Shown here piece after piece: positions 24,677 through 32,223 of a stretch of DNA of 64,000 nt (position 1 is the stretch's first letter; every line of letters starts with the position of its first letter). Location: assembly GCF_900099825.1 (NCBI RefSeq), contig NZ_LT629693.1, positions 1-64,000 of the forward strand, read 5' to 3'. Source of the DNA: Bradyrhizobium ottawaense. Its GTDB lineage: Bacteria; Pseudomonadota; Alphaproteobacteria; Rhizobiales; Xanthobacteraceae. The notes below the pieces were generated by a model. The model did no database searches. It was not told the DNA's origin and saw only the letters and a program-made list of their open reading frames with translations. A program made the position numbers and the translations under genes.

Positions 24677-25252
24677 ATGACCAACCTTAAGGTTTTGAGT
24701 ACCGCCGCAATATTGGCGCTCGTGTTGCCCGTGGTGCTGCCGAGCACAAGTTTTGCCCAGGCAGTCCCCGGCTACAAAGGCGGCGGCGGTGGTGGCGCCA
24801 GAGCCCCTGTCGGCGGAGGAGGTGGCGGCATGAGGGCCCCCGTTGGCGGTGGCGGCGGCATTCCGCAAGCCGGTGGCGGAGGTGGTCCACGCTTTAGCGG
24901 CGGCGGCGCGCCCGGCCCGCGCTACAGCGGTGGCGGTGGCGGTCAATACCGCGGCGGCGGCGGAGGTGGTTACTACCGTGGTGGCGGTGGCGGCGGCTTC
25001 ATTCCCGGCGCGGTCGCAGGTGCCGTGATCGGCGGCGCCATTGCCTCGGGCGGCTACTATGGCGGCTACGGCGGCCCGGCCTACGCGCCTGGATACTACG
25101 ACGACGGATATTATGACGATGGTGCGGTGGCAGTAGCCCCGGCGCCCGCTGGCGACGATTCCGTCGGCTATTGCATGCAGCGCTATCGTTCCTACGATCC
25201 GAACTCAGGCACCTATCTTGGCAATGACGGCTACCGGCATCCCTGCCCGTAA
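24677..25252 (+). CDS. BA14K-family secreted glycine-rich protein
   Basis: 191 residues. An N-terminal signal peptide (LSTAAILALVLPVVLPSTSFA) leads to a long Gly-rich low-complexity region with GGGGG and ARAPVG units, a hydrophobic GAVAGAVIGGAIAS stretch, and the C-terminal BA14K signature YCMQRYRSYDPNSGTYLG then DGYRHPCP. BA14K proteins were described as Brucella immunoreactive antigens with lectin-like properties and are common in Rhizobiales. The ATG at 24677 is chosen to put the signal peptide at the N-terminus. A strong terminator follows. Confidence 0.88.
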   Translation: MTNLKVLSTAAILALVLPVVLPSTSFAQAVPGYKGGGGGGARAPVGGGGGGMRAPVGGGGGIPQAGGGGGPRFSGGGAPGPRYSGGGGGQYRGGGGGGYYRGGGGGGFIPGAVAGAVIGGAIASGGYYGGYGGPAYAPGYYDDGYYDDGAVAVAPAPAGDDSVGYCMQRYRSYDPNSGTYLGNDGYRHPCP

Positions 25253-25273
25253 CGGCATGGCTTCTTGAATTGG

Positions 25274-25307
25274 AAAGGCGGCGCACCTCGGTGCGCCGCC
25301 TTCTTTT
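25274..25307 (+). terminator. Terminator after the BA14K gene
   Basis: GGCGGCGCAC-CTCG-GTGCGCCGCC, a perfect 10-bp stem, followed by TTCTTTT. Confidence 0.85.
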
Positions 25308-25322
25308 GTGCCACGAACGACC

Positions 25323-25760
25323 CTATTCGCAGAAAATCCGCACCTTGGTGCGTTCCTGATCGACATCGACCGTGAGGTCATTGAGCTGTTCGACTAATTC
25401 CTCGAGGTTTTCCGGCTTCAGCGCATTGATATCGAACGGCACGCCGTTTTCGGCCATCGCAGCGTTCACCCTATCGCGGGCGTGCGGCGGGATGATGCTG
25501 GCGAGCCTCACGCCGGCGCGCAGCAATTGCATGGGGACGCGGACGTTGACCTTGGTCGGGCCGCCCTCATCCTCGTCGGTGTCGACGATGACGCGCAGAT
25601 ATTTCGACGGCGCCCGGTTATAGCCGACGGGGGGCCGATCTGAGCTTTGCGGGGCATCGGCGTGTCCGCGCTCCAGGGCGGCGATCAGACGATCGGCTTC
25701 GTCGAGCGTGATCTTGCTTTCGGACAGCATCTGCAGAATGGAGCGACGATCTTCGATCAT
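25323..25760 (-). CDS. SHOCT-like/YvlB-type domain protein
   Basis: 145 residues. The N-terminus RRSILQMLSESKITLDEAD-RLIAAL is the short SHOCT-like helix pair seen in YvlB/LiaX-type proteins, and the rest (VNVRVPMQLLRAGVRLASIIP, a helical segment, VEQLNDLTVDV) follows that family. Likely cytoplasmic and regulatory or structural in envelope stress. It is the last gene of a three-gene - strand operon with a small membrane protein and a DUF2089 protein. Function inferred from family only. Confidence 0.7.
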   Translation of the reverse strand: MIEDRRSILQMLSESKITLDEADRLIAALERGHADAPQSSDRPPVGYNRAPSKYLRVIVDTDEDEGGPTKVNVRVPMQLLRAGVRLASIIPPHARDRVNAAMAENGVPFDINALKPENLEELVEQLNDLTVDVDQERTKVRIFCE

Positions 25761-25772
25761 GGGGCATTCTCC

Positions 25773-26045
25773 TTAGAAGATATTGATGAGGATGGAGGCG
25801 TCCGGACTTTGGACTTCGACGCGGGTACCGTGGAGCGCCAGCAAGGTGCGGACGCCCTCGATCACGATGTGCGTGGGGTTCACCCCAAGGGGGTACGGCA
25901 GGAAAGCCGCGATGACGATCGCCAGCAGCAGGAGCGGCGACAGCAATATCAGCAGCGGCGTGAGCGGCAGCCACAGGCGAAAGCGTTTCGGCGCGGCAAA
26001 CGCCTTCGAACGCGGGGCGCTGCCGGGTTCGTCCAACTGCATCAT
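25773..26045 (-). CDS. Small membrane protein of the DUF2089 operon
   Basis: 90 residues with one or two hydrophobic helices (LWLPLTPLLILLSPLLLLAI, AIVIAAFLPYPLG). Its ATG at 26045 overlaps the DUF2089 stop (ATGA), and it lies 12 bases before the SHOCT-like gene, so the three are one operon. No named family. It may place the SHOCT-like protein at the membrane. Confidence 0.65.
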   Translation of the reverse strand: MMQLDEPGSAPRSKAFAAPKRFRLWLPLTPLLILLSPLLLLAIVIAAFLPYPLGVNPTHIVIEGVRTLLALHGTRVEVQSPDASILINIF

Positions 26046-26422
26046 TTTCGTCGCTCCAGGACTTCGATCGCCTCGTCGGCCGTGATCTCGCCGCGCTTCA
26101 GACGCTCGATCACTTCGGCGCGCGGCGGTTTAGGATCGAGATCGATGAATTCGAGCCCACCCGCGATGCGGTTAAGGCGCGCCTTCACGGTCGGATAGCT
26201 GACGCCGAACACCTGCTCCATTTCCTTGATCGAGCCATGGCTGCGCAGGAAGGCTGCCACGAAGACCTGATCTTCCGCCGACAGCCGGGCAAGCTGCGGC
26301 AGTTCGAACGCGCCTTCGATCGCGATGCCGGAATCGATCAGGCGAATCCGTTCGACCACGAAAGATCGTCCTTGGGTGAGTTCAGTGAGGGCTTGCCAGT
26401 CGTCTGGTTTTATCTGCTTCAA
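26042..26422 (-). CDS. DUF2089-family putative transcriptional regulator
   Basis: 126 residues from a TTG at 26422 with AGAGG upstream; longer frames run into low-complexity R-rich text. The middle has LSAEDQVFVAAFLRSHG, SIKEMEQVFGVSYPTVKARL, a helix-turn-helix pattern, and the C-terminus has EVIERLKRGEITADEA, the DUF2089 form. It is first in the operon and probably autoregulates it. The promoter would lie in the AT-rich 26,430-26,530. Confidence 0.78.
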   Translation of the reverse strand: MKQIKPDDWQALTELTQGRSFVVERIRLIDSGIAIEGAFELPQLARLSAEDQVFVAAFLRSHGSIKEMEQVFGVSYPTVKARLNRIAGGLEFIDLDPKPPRAEVIERLKRGEITADEAIEVLERRK

Positions 26423-26570
26423 GGGACAGCCTCTAATTGATCTTCTCAAGAGATACATTGAGTATTTTAATATTTCAAGCTGTATTTCTAAGAAAATTAC
26501 TTTTATTGGCCGAATTCGTAGAAAACTCAATTTCCATCGGATGAATGCCGGCGCAAGGACGTTGCGCCGC

Positions 26571-26662
26571 CTGCCGGTGCGGTGATCGGCGGCGCAATCG
26601 CTTCGGCTATTGCGGCGGTCCAGGTTATCTCGGCGACGACGGCTACCGGCGCCCCTGCCCAT
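26571..26662 (+). pseudogene. BA14K gene remnant
   Basis: AGAVIGGAIAS in one frame, then GYCGGPGYLGDDGYRRPCP in the next frame, matches the end of the intact BA14K gene (GAVIGGAIASGG..., YLGNDGYRHPCP) with the middle deleted. No start or signal peptide remains. The intact and broken copies flank the DUF2089 operon. Confidence 0.7.
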
Positions 26663-26711
26663 CGAGGGGCGCGCCCATTCCGGTGCGCCGCCCTCTTCAT
26701 TGCCAGTTACC

Positions 26712-27530
26712 TTACGAACGCAGCGCCACGGCGACGCCGCCCAGCGTGACCACGAGCGCGCCGATCTCGCGCAAGCCCAGCGGCTCGTGCAGCATCGCCG
26801 CCGCCGCGAGCACGCCGACCACCGGCACCAGCAGCGTGCCGATCGACGCCGTCGCCGCCGGCAGTCGCTCCAATGCTGCGAACCAGCAGACGTAACTCAG
26901 GCAGAACTGGATCAGCGTCATATAGACCATCGACGCCCAGCCGGTGGTCGAGAGCGCCGCAAGCTGCGGATGCTCGACAGCGAGGCCGACGATCGCGATG
27001 GGCAGGCAACCGAGGCCGATCTGCCAGGCCGCCAGCGACAAGGGCGGCATCGCCAACGGGAAGTGCTTGGTCAGCACGGTGCCGAACGCGACGCACACCG
27101 CACCCGCCAGCGCACACAGGATGCCCGGCAGCTTTTCGACGTTGGCCGCAAGGCCGTTGCCGCCGATCAGCACGACGATGCCGGCGAGCGCGACCAGCAG
27201 CGAGACCGCACGGAGCAGCGACAGCCGTTCGCCGAGAACGGGCCACGCCAGGAATGCGACCCAGACCGGGATCGATATCCCGAGCACGGCCGCCTCGCTG
27301 GCGCTGAGCCAGAGCAGCGCTAACCCCATGAATGCGATCCAACCGCCGATTTGCAGCATCGAGACCAGCAACAGGCGCAGCCACATCCGCCGCGGCACGC
27401 TCAGTTGTTGCTGCCGTGCCACCGCAATCAATGCGAGCGCCGCGGCGCCGACGATGCCGCACAGGCCGCGCGAGGACACCGGCGGCCACTCCGTCAGGAG
27501 ATGCTTCATGATCGGGAAATTGAGCCCCAC
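26712..27530 (-). CDS. EamA/DMT transporter, 5' end apparently frameshifted
   Basis: 273 residues in the open frame (GTG at 27530), with about nine of the usual ten membrane helices and GLALLWLSASEAA, PVWVAFLAWPVLGE landmarks. Upstream, an ATG at 27607 opens MSVNRQAGRARMSPLGLAF and TIASVGWG in another frame; one extra G in the G-run near 27520-27527 would join it to LNFPIMKHLL. The paralogue at 30,571 has exactly this N-terminus (AITSVGWGFNWPVTKYLL). So the full gene is probably 26,712-27,607 with one missing base. Expected role is drug/metabolite export. Confidence 0.8.
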   Translation of the reverse strand: MGLNFPIMKHLLTEWPPVSSRGLCGIVGAAALALIAVARQQQLSVPRRMWLRLLLVSMLQIGGWIAFMGLALLWLSASEAAVLGISIPVWVAFLAWPVLGERLSLLRAVSLLVALAGIVVLIGGNGLAANVEKLPGILCALAGAVCVAFGTVLTKHFPLAMPPLSLAAWQIGLGCLPIAIVGLAVEHPQLAALSTTGWASMVYMTLIQFCLSYVCWFAALERLPAATASIGTLLVPVVGVLAAAAMLHEPLGLREIGALVVTLGGVAVALRS

Positions 27531-27787
27531 CCCACCGATGCGATCGTGAGAAAGGCGAGCCCGAGCGGCGACATTCGGGCGCGACCCGCTTGGCGATTGA
27601 CTGACATGGTGGAACTGGATCCGGGAGGGAAGCGAATTTGTTCTTGTTCTGACACAGCGAAAGGGAATTCGTGCAGGCGAATTCTATATGCACCATACCA
27701 TACAGACGATTTGTCGTCGTTCAGACTTAATCTTCTCGTGGGGCCATGCGAGTCGCCGGACCGCAGCTCGCAGGAGAAGGAATAATC

Positions 27788-28192
27788 GTGCCGCGCGTTC
27801 TCGTGGTGGATGACGACCCGATGGTGTGTGTCGCCATCGAGCTCTGTCTGACGCGCCAGGGTTTCGAGGTCACCGTCGCCGACGGTGGTGAAGCGGGAAT
27901 GCGCGCCCTCGAATCATCCCGCTTCGACGTCATGCTGGTCGACGTCTTCATGCCGCACATGCGCGGCTTCGAATCGATCCGCATGTTTCACGAACGCATG
28001 CCTGAGGTGCCGATCGTGGCGATGTCGGGCTACGCCTTCGCCAACACCGAGCGCGCGCCGGACTTCCTGCGCATGACCATCGAACTCGGCGCGGCATGCT
28101 GCCTGCGCAAGCCATTCACGCCGAACGCGCTGTTGACCACGATAAATGAATGCCTCAACAAGCCCGCAGCCTCTGCGCGTTTCTCAAACTAG
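27788..28192 (+). CDS. Single-domain response regulator
   Basis: 134 residues, a receiver domain only: VLVVDDDP near the start, phospho-acceptor D52 in MLVDVFMP, MSGYA with the conserved Ser, and RKPFTP with the conserved Lys. GTG at 27788 follows AGGAGAAGG; an ATG at 27746 is less likely. It has no output domain, so it probably passes phosphate or binds another protein. The hybrid kinase gene overlaps its end and is its likely partner. Confidence 0.88.
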   Translation: MPRVLVVDDDPMVCVAIELCLTRQGFEVTVADGGEAGMRALESSRFDVMLVDVFMPHMRGFESIRMFHERMPEVPIVAMSGYAFANTERAPDFLRMTIELGAACCLRKPFTPNALLTTINECLNKPAASARFSN

Positions 28193-30449
28193 CGAAATAA
28201 AGCCGTCTATGCCGTCGCAGCGCGTTATTATAGGAATTGGCCTCACCATCCTGCTCACGATCAGCGCCGCGTCAATCGGTTTGGACGTCAAGTCGCGTAT
28301 CGACGCCGTCGCGGTGGGCCAGACGCTCGGGATCCTGCGGAAACTAGCGGATATCCAGTTGCTGCTCCGACGCTCCGAAAGCGCCGCGCGCGGTTTCGCC
28401 CTGAGCAAGGACGATTATTACGTCCGGGAATATCGCAACGCCAGCGCAGGCATCCCGGCGGCTTTCGACGACCTGATTGCGGATTTTGCGGATCGTCCCG
28501 ACCAAAAGCCGGTGCTCGAGGAAGTCAAGGGCCTTGCCATCAGACGCGTGGCCATCAGCAGCGAAATGATCAGGCTTCAGGCGGCCGGCGACATCGCCGG
28601 CGTTGCGGCGCAGGCGGCGAAGGCCGAAGGCCGCATGACGATGGAAAAGATCGGCATCGATCTGGAGAAAATCATTGTCGAAGTAAGAACCCGCCTCGCC
28701 GTCCGCTACGCTGCCTCCCGCACCACCCGGGCCTTCCTGCTGGCCATCGATCTGGCCGGCGTCGTTCTGATCCTGATCCTGGCGACGGTCCTGATCCAGA
28801 CGTCGCGGCGATCGAGCCGCGAGCTTCGGCACTCGCTGAACGCGACGCAGGCCGCCAACGAAACGCTGGAGGCCGCGGTCGCCGAACGCACCGAACATCT
28901 GGTCGCCGCCCATGAGGAACTGCGGCATTCGACCGCGGTGCTGCAAAACACGTTCAACAGCGTGGCCGAAGCAGTGATCGTCCTCGACGCCAAGGGCGAG
29001 ATTATCCTCGCCAATGAGGCCGCCGGGAAATTGTTGCGCTACCGGCCGGGCATGAACGTCTGGGAATTGCGGCGACTAAGCGTCGCCTATCACGCCGACG
29101 GGGTGACCCGCCTGACGGCCCATGAAATGCCTTCGGCGCAGGTGCTGCGCGGCGAACCGTTCGACGAGCAGGAAATCGTCATCCGTCCCGCCAACGGCCG
29201 CGATCCGCTGGATCTGGTGGTCAGCGGGCGGCCGCTACGCGATGCCTCGGGCGCGATCAGCGGCGCGGCGCTGGTCTATCACGACATCACGCAATGGCGC
29301 GAGACCGAGCGCAAGCTGCAGCAATCGCAAAAGCTCGACGCCATCGGCAAGCTGACCGGCGGTGTCGCGCACGACTTCAACAACATGCTGACCGTGATCA
29401 CCGGCACCACGGAAACGCTGGTCGCGAGTCTGCAGCATATGCCGGCGCTGCAGAAGACCGCCGCGATGATCGACCAGGCGGCGGAGCGCTGCAGCGAATT
29501 GATCCAGCATCTGCTCGCCTTCGCCCGCCGGCAGCCGCTGCAGCCGCGCAACGTCGACGTCAACGGCACCGTGCTCGATATCGCAAAACTGCTTCGCCCG
29601 ACGCTCGGCGAGCAGATCGAGATCGACTCGATCCTGGATCACGAGGTGGCGACCTCGCATATCGACGCTTCGCAGCTCGCGAACGCGCTGCTCAACATGG
29701 CGATCAACGCCCGCGATGCGATGCCGAACGGCGGCAAATTGCTGCTGGAGACCCGCAACGTCGTGCTCGACGAAGCCTATGCCCAGGCCAATCCGGACGC
29801 GCGGCCTGGCGCCTATGTGATGCTCGCCGTCACCGACACCGGCACCGGCATGTCCAGGGAGGTGCAGGACAAGGTGTTCGAGCCGTTCTTCACCACCAAG
29901 GAGGTCGGCAAGGGCACCGGGCTCGGCCTCAGCATGGTCTACGGCTTCGTCAAGCAATCGGGCGGTCACATCAAGATCTACAGCGAGCTCGGCCACGGCA
30001 CCACGATCAAGCTGTATCTGCCGCCGGCCCGCGGCCAGACCGAGGCTCCCCCCGCCGCGGCAGCGCCGCCGTTGCACGGCAGCGAGACCATCCTCGTCGT
30101 CGAGGACGACGCCCTGGTGCGCAACTTCGTCGCCGCGCAATTGCAGGCGCTCGGCTATCAGACGGTGGCGGCCGCCGATGGCCCGGCCGCGCTCGCCGTC
30201 ATCGACAACGGGCAGCCGTTCGACCTGCTGTTCACCGACGTCATCCTGCCCAACGGCATGACCGGCCGGCAACTGGCCGATGAAGTGGCGCTCCGCCGCC
30301 CGGACATGAAGGTTCTCTACACCTCCGGCTACACCGACAACGCGATCGTGCATCAGGGCCGGCTCGATCCCGGCGTGCTGCTGCTGAGCAAACCCTATCG
30401 CAAGTCGCAATTGGCCGACATGATCCGCCGCGCGCTGAACGGCGAGTAG
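28146..30449 (+). CDS. Hybrid sensor histidine kinase (CHASE3, PAS, HK, REC)
   Basis: 767 residues. TM helix about 26-46, a periplasmic CHASE3-like helical sensor about 47-190, TM helix about 197-217, a coiled coil, PAS about 265-385, HisKA with H409 (GGVAHDFNN), HATPase (NARDAMPNGG, GTGMS, GTGLGLSMV) and a C-terminal receiver with D698 (LLFTDVIL). It senses an unknown periplasmic signal. The first ATG (28146) overlaps the response regulator gene by 47 bases; ATG 28209 would avoid this and is equally possible. The two genes form an operon. Confidence 0.9.
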   Translation: MNASTSPQPLRVSQTSEIKPSMPSQRVIIGIGLTILLTISAASIGLDVKSRIDAVAVGQTLGILRKLADIQLLLRRSESAARGFALSKDDYYVREYRNASAGIPAAFDDLIADFADRPDQKPVLEEVKGLAIRRVAISSEMIRLQAAGDIAGVAAQAAKAEGRMTMEKIGIDLEKIIVEVRTRLAVRYAASRTTRAFLLAIDLAGVVLILILATVLIQTSRRSSRELRHSLNATQAANETLEAAVAERTEHLVAAHEELRHSTAVLQNTFNSVAEAVIVLDAKGEIILANEAAGKLLRYRPGMNVWELRRLSVAYHADGVTRLTAHEMPSAQVLRGEPFDEQEIVIRPANGRDPLDLVVSGRPLRDASGAISGAALVYHDITQWRETERKLQQSQKLDAIGKLTGGVAHDFNNMLTVITGTTETLVASLQHMPALQKTAAMIDQAAERCSELIQHLLAFARRQPLQPRNVDVNGTVLDIAKLLRPTLGEQIEIDSILDHEVATSHIDASQLANALLNMAINARDAMPNGGKLLLETRNVVLDEAYAQANPDARPGAYVMLAVTDTGTGMSREVQDKVFEPFFTTKEVGKGTGLGLSMVYGFVKQSGGHIKIYSELGHGTTIKLYLPPARGQTEAPPAAAAPPLHGSETILVVEDDALVRNFVAAQLQALGYQTVAAADGPAALAVIDNGQPFDLLFTDVILPNGMTGRQLADEVALRRPDMKVLYTSGYTDNAIVHQGRLDPGVLLLSKPYRKSQLADMIRRALNGE

Positions 30450-30463
30450 CGCAGATTTTTGTT

Positions 30464-30555
30464 TGACGCGTTTTCTACCGCAGATAAGTCTACGCAATCT
30501 GCGTAAACTTGATTGCTACGCGAACCGGTGCCCACTTCGCTTGAAAACGCTATGG
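30464..30555. repeat. Bradyrhizobium-type intergenic repeat
   Basis: GACGCGTTTTCTACCGC, then GCGAACCGGTGCCCACTTCG and TGAAAACGC, a spread inverted repeat (acgcgttttc / gaaaacgc). A related unit with ccggaaaagtgg is at 44,900. Confidence 0.6.
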
Positions 30556-30570
30556 CTTCGCTCGCAAGAT

Positions 30571-31470
30571 TTATGAGCGCGTCGCCAGCACCACGCCCGC
30601 GAGCGTAAAGGCCAGCGCCACGATCTGCGTCAGCCCCAGCGGTTCGTGCAGCGCCATCGCCGACGCCACCACGCCGATCACGGGTACCGCCATGGTGCCG
30701 ATCGCAGCGATCGAGGCCGGCAGCCGCGCCAGCGCCGCAAACCAGCTCACATAGGCGATGCAGAACTGGATCACGATCGAATAGGACAACAGCCACCAGC
30801 CGAGCTCGGTGACCTTCTCGAGATGCGTGGTCTCGATCAGAAGACCCGCCACCGCGACCGGGAAGCAGCCGAGCCCGATCTGCCAGGCCGCTGCCGGGAT
30901 CGGCGGCAGTTGCAGCGGCAGCCTTTTGGCGAGCACCGTGCCGAGCGCAAAGCCGATCGCGCCGGTCAGCGCCATCAGGATGCCCGGCAGTTTTGCAGCA
31001 CTTGCCGAAAAGCCGTTGCCGCCCATGATCACGGCAAGGCCCGCGAACGCCATCACCAAAGCGACGGTGCGCAGCAAGGTCGGCCGCTCGCCGAGCACCG
31101 GCCAGGCCAGCAGCGAGGCCCAGACCGGCATGGTGTAGGCGATCAGGGCGGCTTCGCTGGCCGGCAGCCAGAGCAGCGCCAGTCCCATCAGCACCATCCA
31201 GCCGGTGACGTTGAGCAGCGCCGCCAGCATCAGCCGCGGCCACAGCTTTCGCTCGACCCGCAGACTCTGCCCCATCGCCAGCGCAAAGGCGGCCAGCAGG
31301 GCGGCGCCGATCACGCCGGTGAGGCCCCGCATGGTCAGCACCGGCAGCTCGCTGAGCAGGTATTTGGTGACCGGCCAATTGAAGCCCCAGCCCACCGAGG
31401 TGATGGCGAGGAACATCAGGCCCGCGGGTGCGAGGCGCGCAGGCGCGTTGGAAGGCGGCGGGTTGGTCAT
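30571..31470 (-). CDS. EamA/DMT-family transporter
   Basis: 299 residues, ten predicted helices in two EamA repeats. Landmarks: AITSVGWGFNWPVTKYLL, MGLALLWLPASEAALIAY, YTMPVWASLLAWPVLGE and the second-repeat IGTMAVPVIGVVASAM. ATG at 31470. It is a paralogue of the transporter at 26,712 over its whole length. Substrate unknown; the family exports metabolites and drugs. The pair flanks the two-component genes, both on the - strand. Confidence 0.88.
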   Translation of the reverse strand: MTNPPPSNAPARLAPAGLMFLAITSVGWGFNWPVTKYLLSELPVLTMRGLTGVIGAALLAAFALAMGQSLRVERKLWPRLMLAALLNVTGWMVLMGLALLWLPASEAALIAYTMPVWASLLAWPVLGERPTLLRTVALVMAFAGLAVIMGGNGFSASAAKLPGILMALTGAIGFALGTVLAKRLPLQLPPIPAAAWQIGLGCFPVAVAGLLIETTHLEKVTELGWWLLSYSIVIQFCIAYVSWFAALARLPASIAAIGTMAVPVIGVVASAMALHEPLGLTQIVALAFTLAGVVLATRS

Positions 31471-32223
31471 GAGGGGTACCGGCAAGAATCAGGGGGGCAC
31501 CCTGCCGCGTATTTGGGGCCGAGACTATCGGCTGGCTGGCATGTCAGGACGGAAGCTTCCGTAGGCCTACGTGAGTCTCGCCAGTGCAATCCTTTGCGCT
31601 GAATAAATACTTGCCCTGTGAACAGCGGGAGCAGTCCGGTTTTGACCCCGCCAAACAATTTTTTACGCTTGGGAATCTCTGAGGACTCACTGATACTTGG
31701 ACCTATCACAGGCGCGGCATTGACCCCTGTTATCCCCCTCTGTCCACCATATTTAGTATTTGATTCAGGAACTCGTACTAGTCCTTGACGGGCGAGACGG
31801 AGTTGGCCTAGTTTTCAACCCGTTCGGCGCGAGTGTGTTTTGGGTCCCCGCCGGTCATCCCAAAAGGGTTCCGAAACGACCACTCCGACGGCCGGTTGAG
31901 GCAGCGGATGAGGGCTTGTCTGCCCTCGGTTCTCGGGAATTCTTCTGGGAATTCCCCGGGGTTCTTCGGGGCGCCAGAAACGGGCCGGAACAGGCCCAAA
32001 GTGAAGCGTTGGGGCGTTGAATTGCATGACCTCGGAGGCCCGGTTCGGGTTGCCCTGGGAGTGCCAGAGAACAGGCCGGGTTTTACCGGTTGAGCTGCGG
32101 ATGGCGCGATCAGGGTTGTCCAGGACAGGTTGTTTTGGACAGCCATGGTCAGGGAGTCCGCTCAAGGAATAACATCCGGCTCCGCGGGAAGCGGTCCGGT
32201 CAATGAAGAGACGGGGCACGACC
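31471..32223. other. 753-base upstream region of the host nrdJ
   Basis: No convincing gene. It holds a candidate NrdR box at 31744 and palindromic text such as GGGAATTC-TTCTG-GGAATTCCC near 31,937-31,960 and GGGGTTCTTCGGGGC after it. No cobalamin riboswitch B12-box was recognised. Confidence 0.5.
31744..31759. promoter_or_regulatory. Candidate NrdR box upstream of nrdJ
   Basis: CCACCATATTTAGTAT fits the NrdR consensus ACACWATATNTAGTGT at about 13 of 16 positions. NrdR represses ribonucleotide reductase genes. A partial second site (CTCGTACTAGTCC) lies about 25 bases on, not the usual 31-32. It is 465 bases from the nrdJ start, which is far. Confidence 0.4.

Noticed and set aside
31471..32223. 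Cobalamin riboswitch before the B12-dependent nrdJ
   Set aside because: Looked for the conserved B12-box and core helices; nothing convincing found. A covariance-model (Rfam cobalamin) search would settle it.
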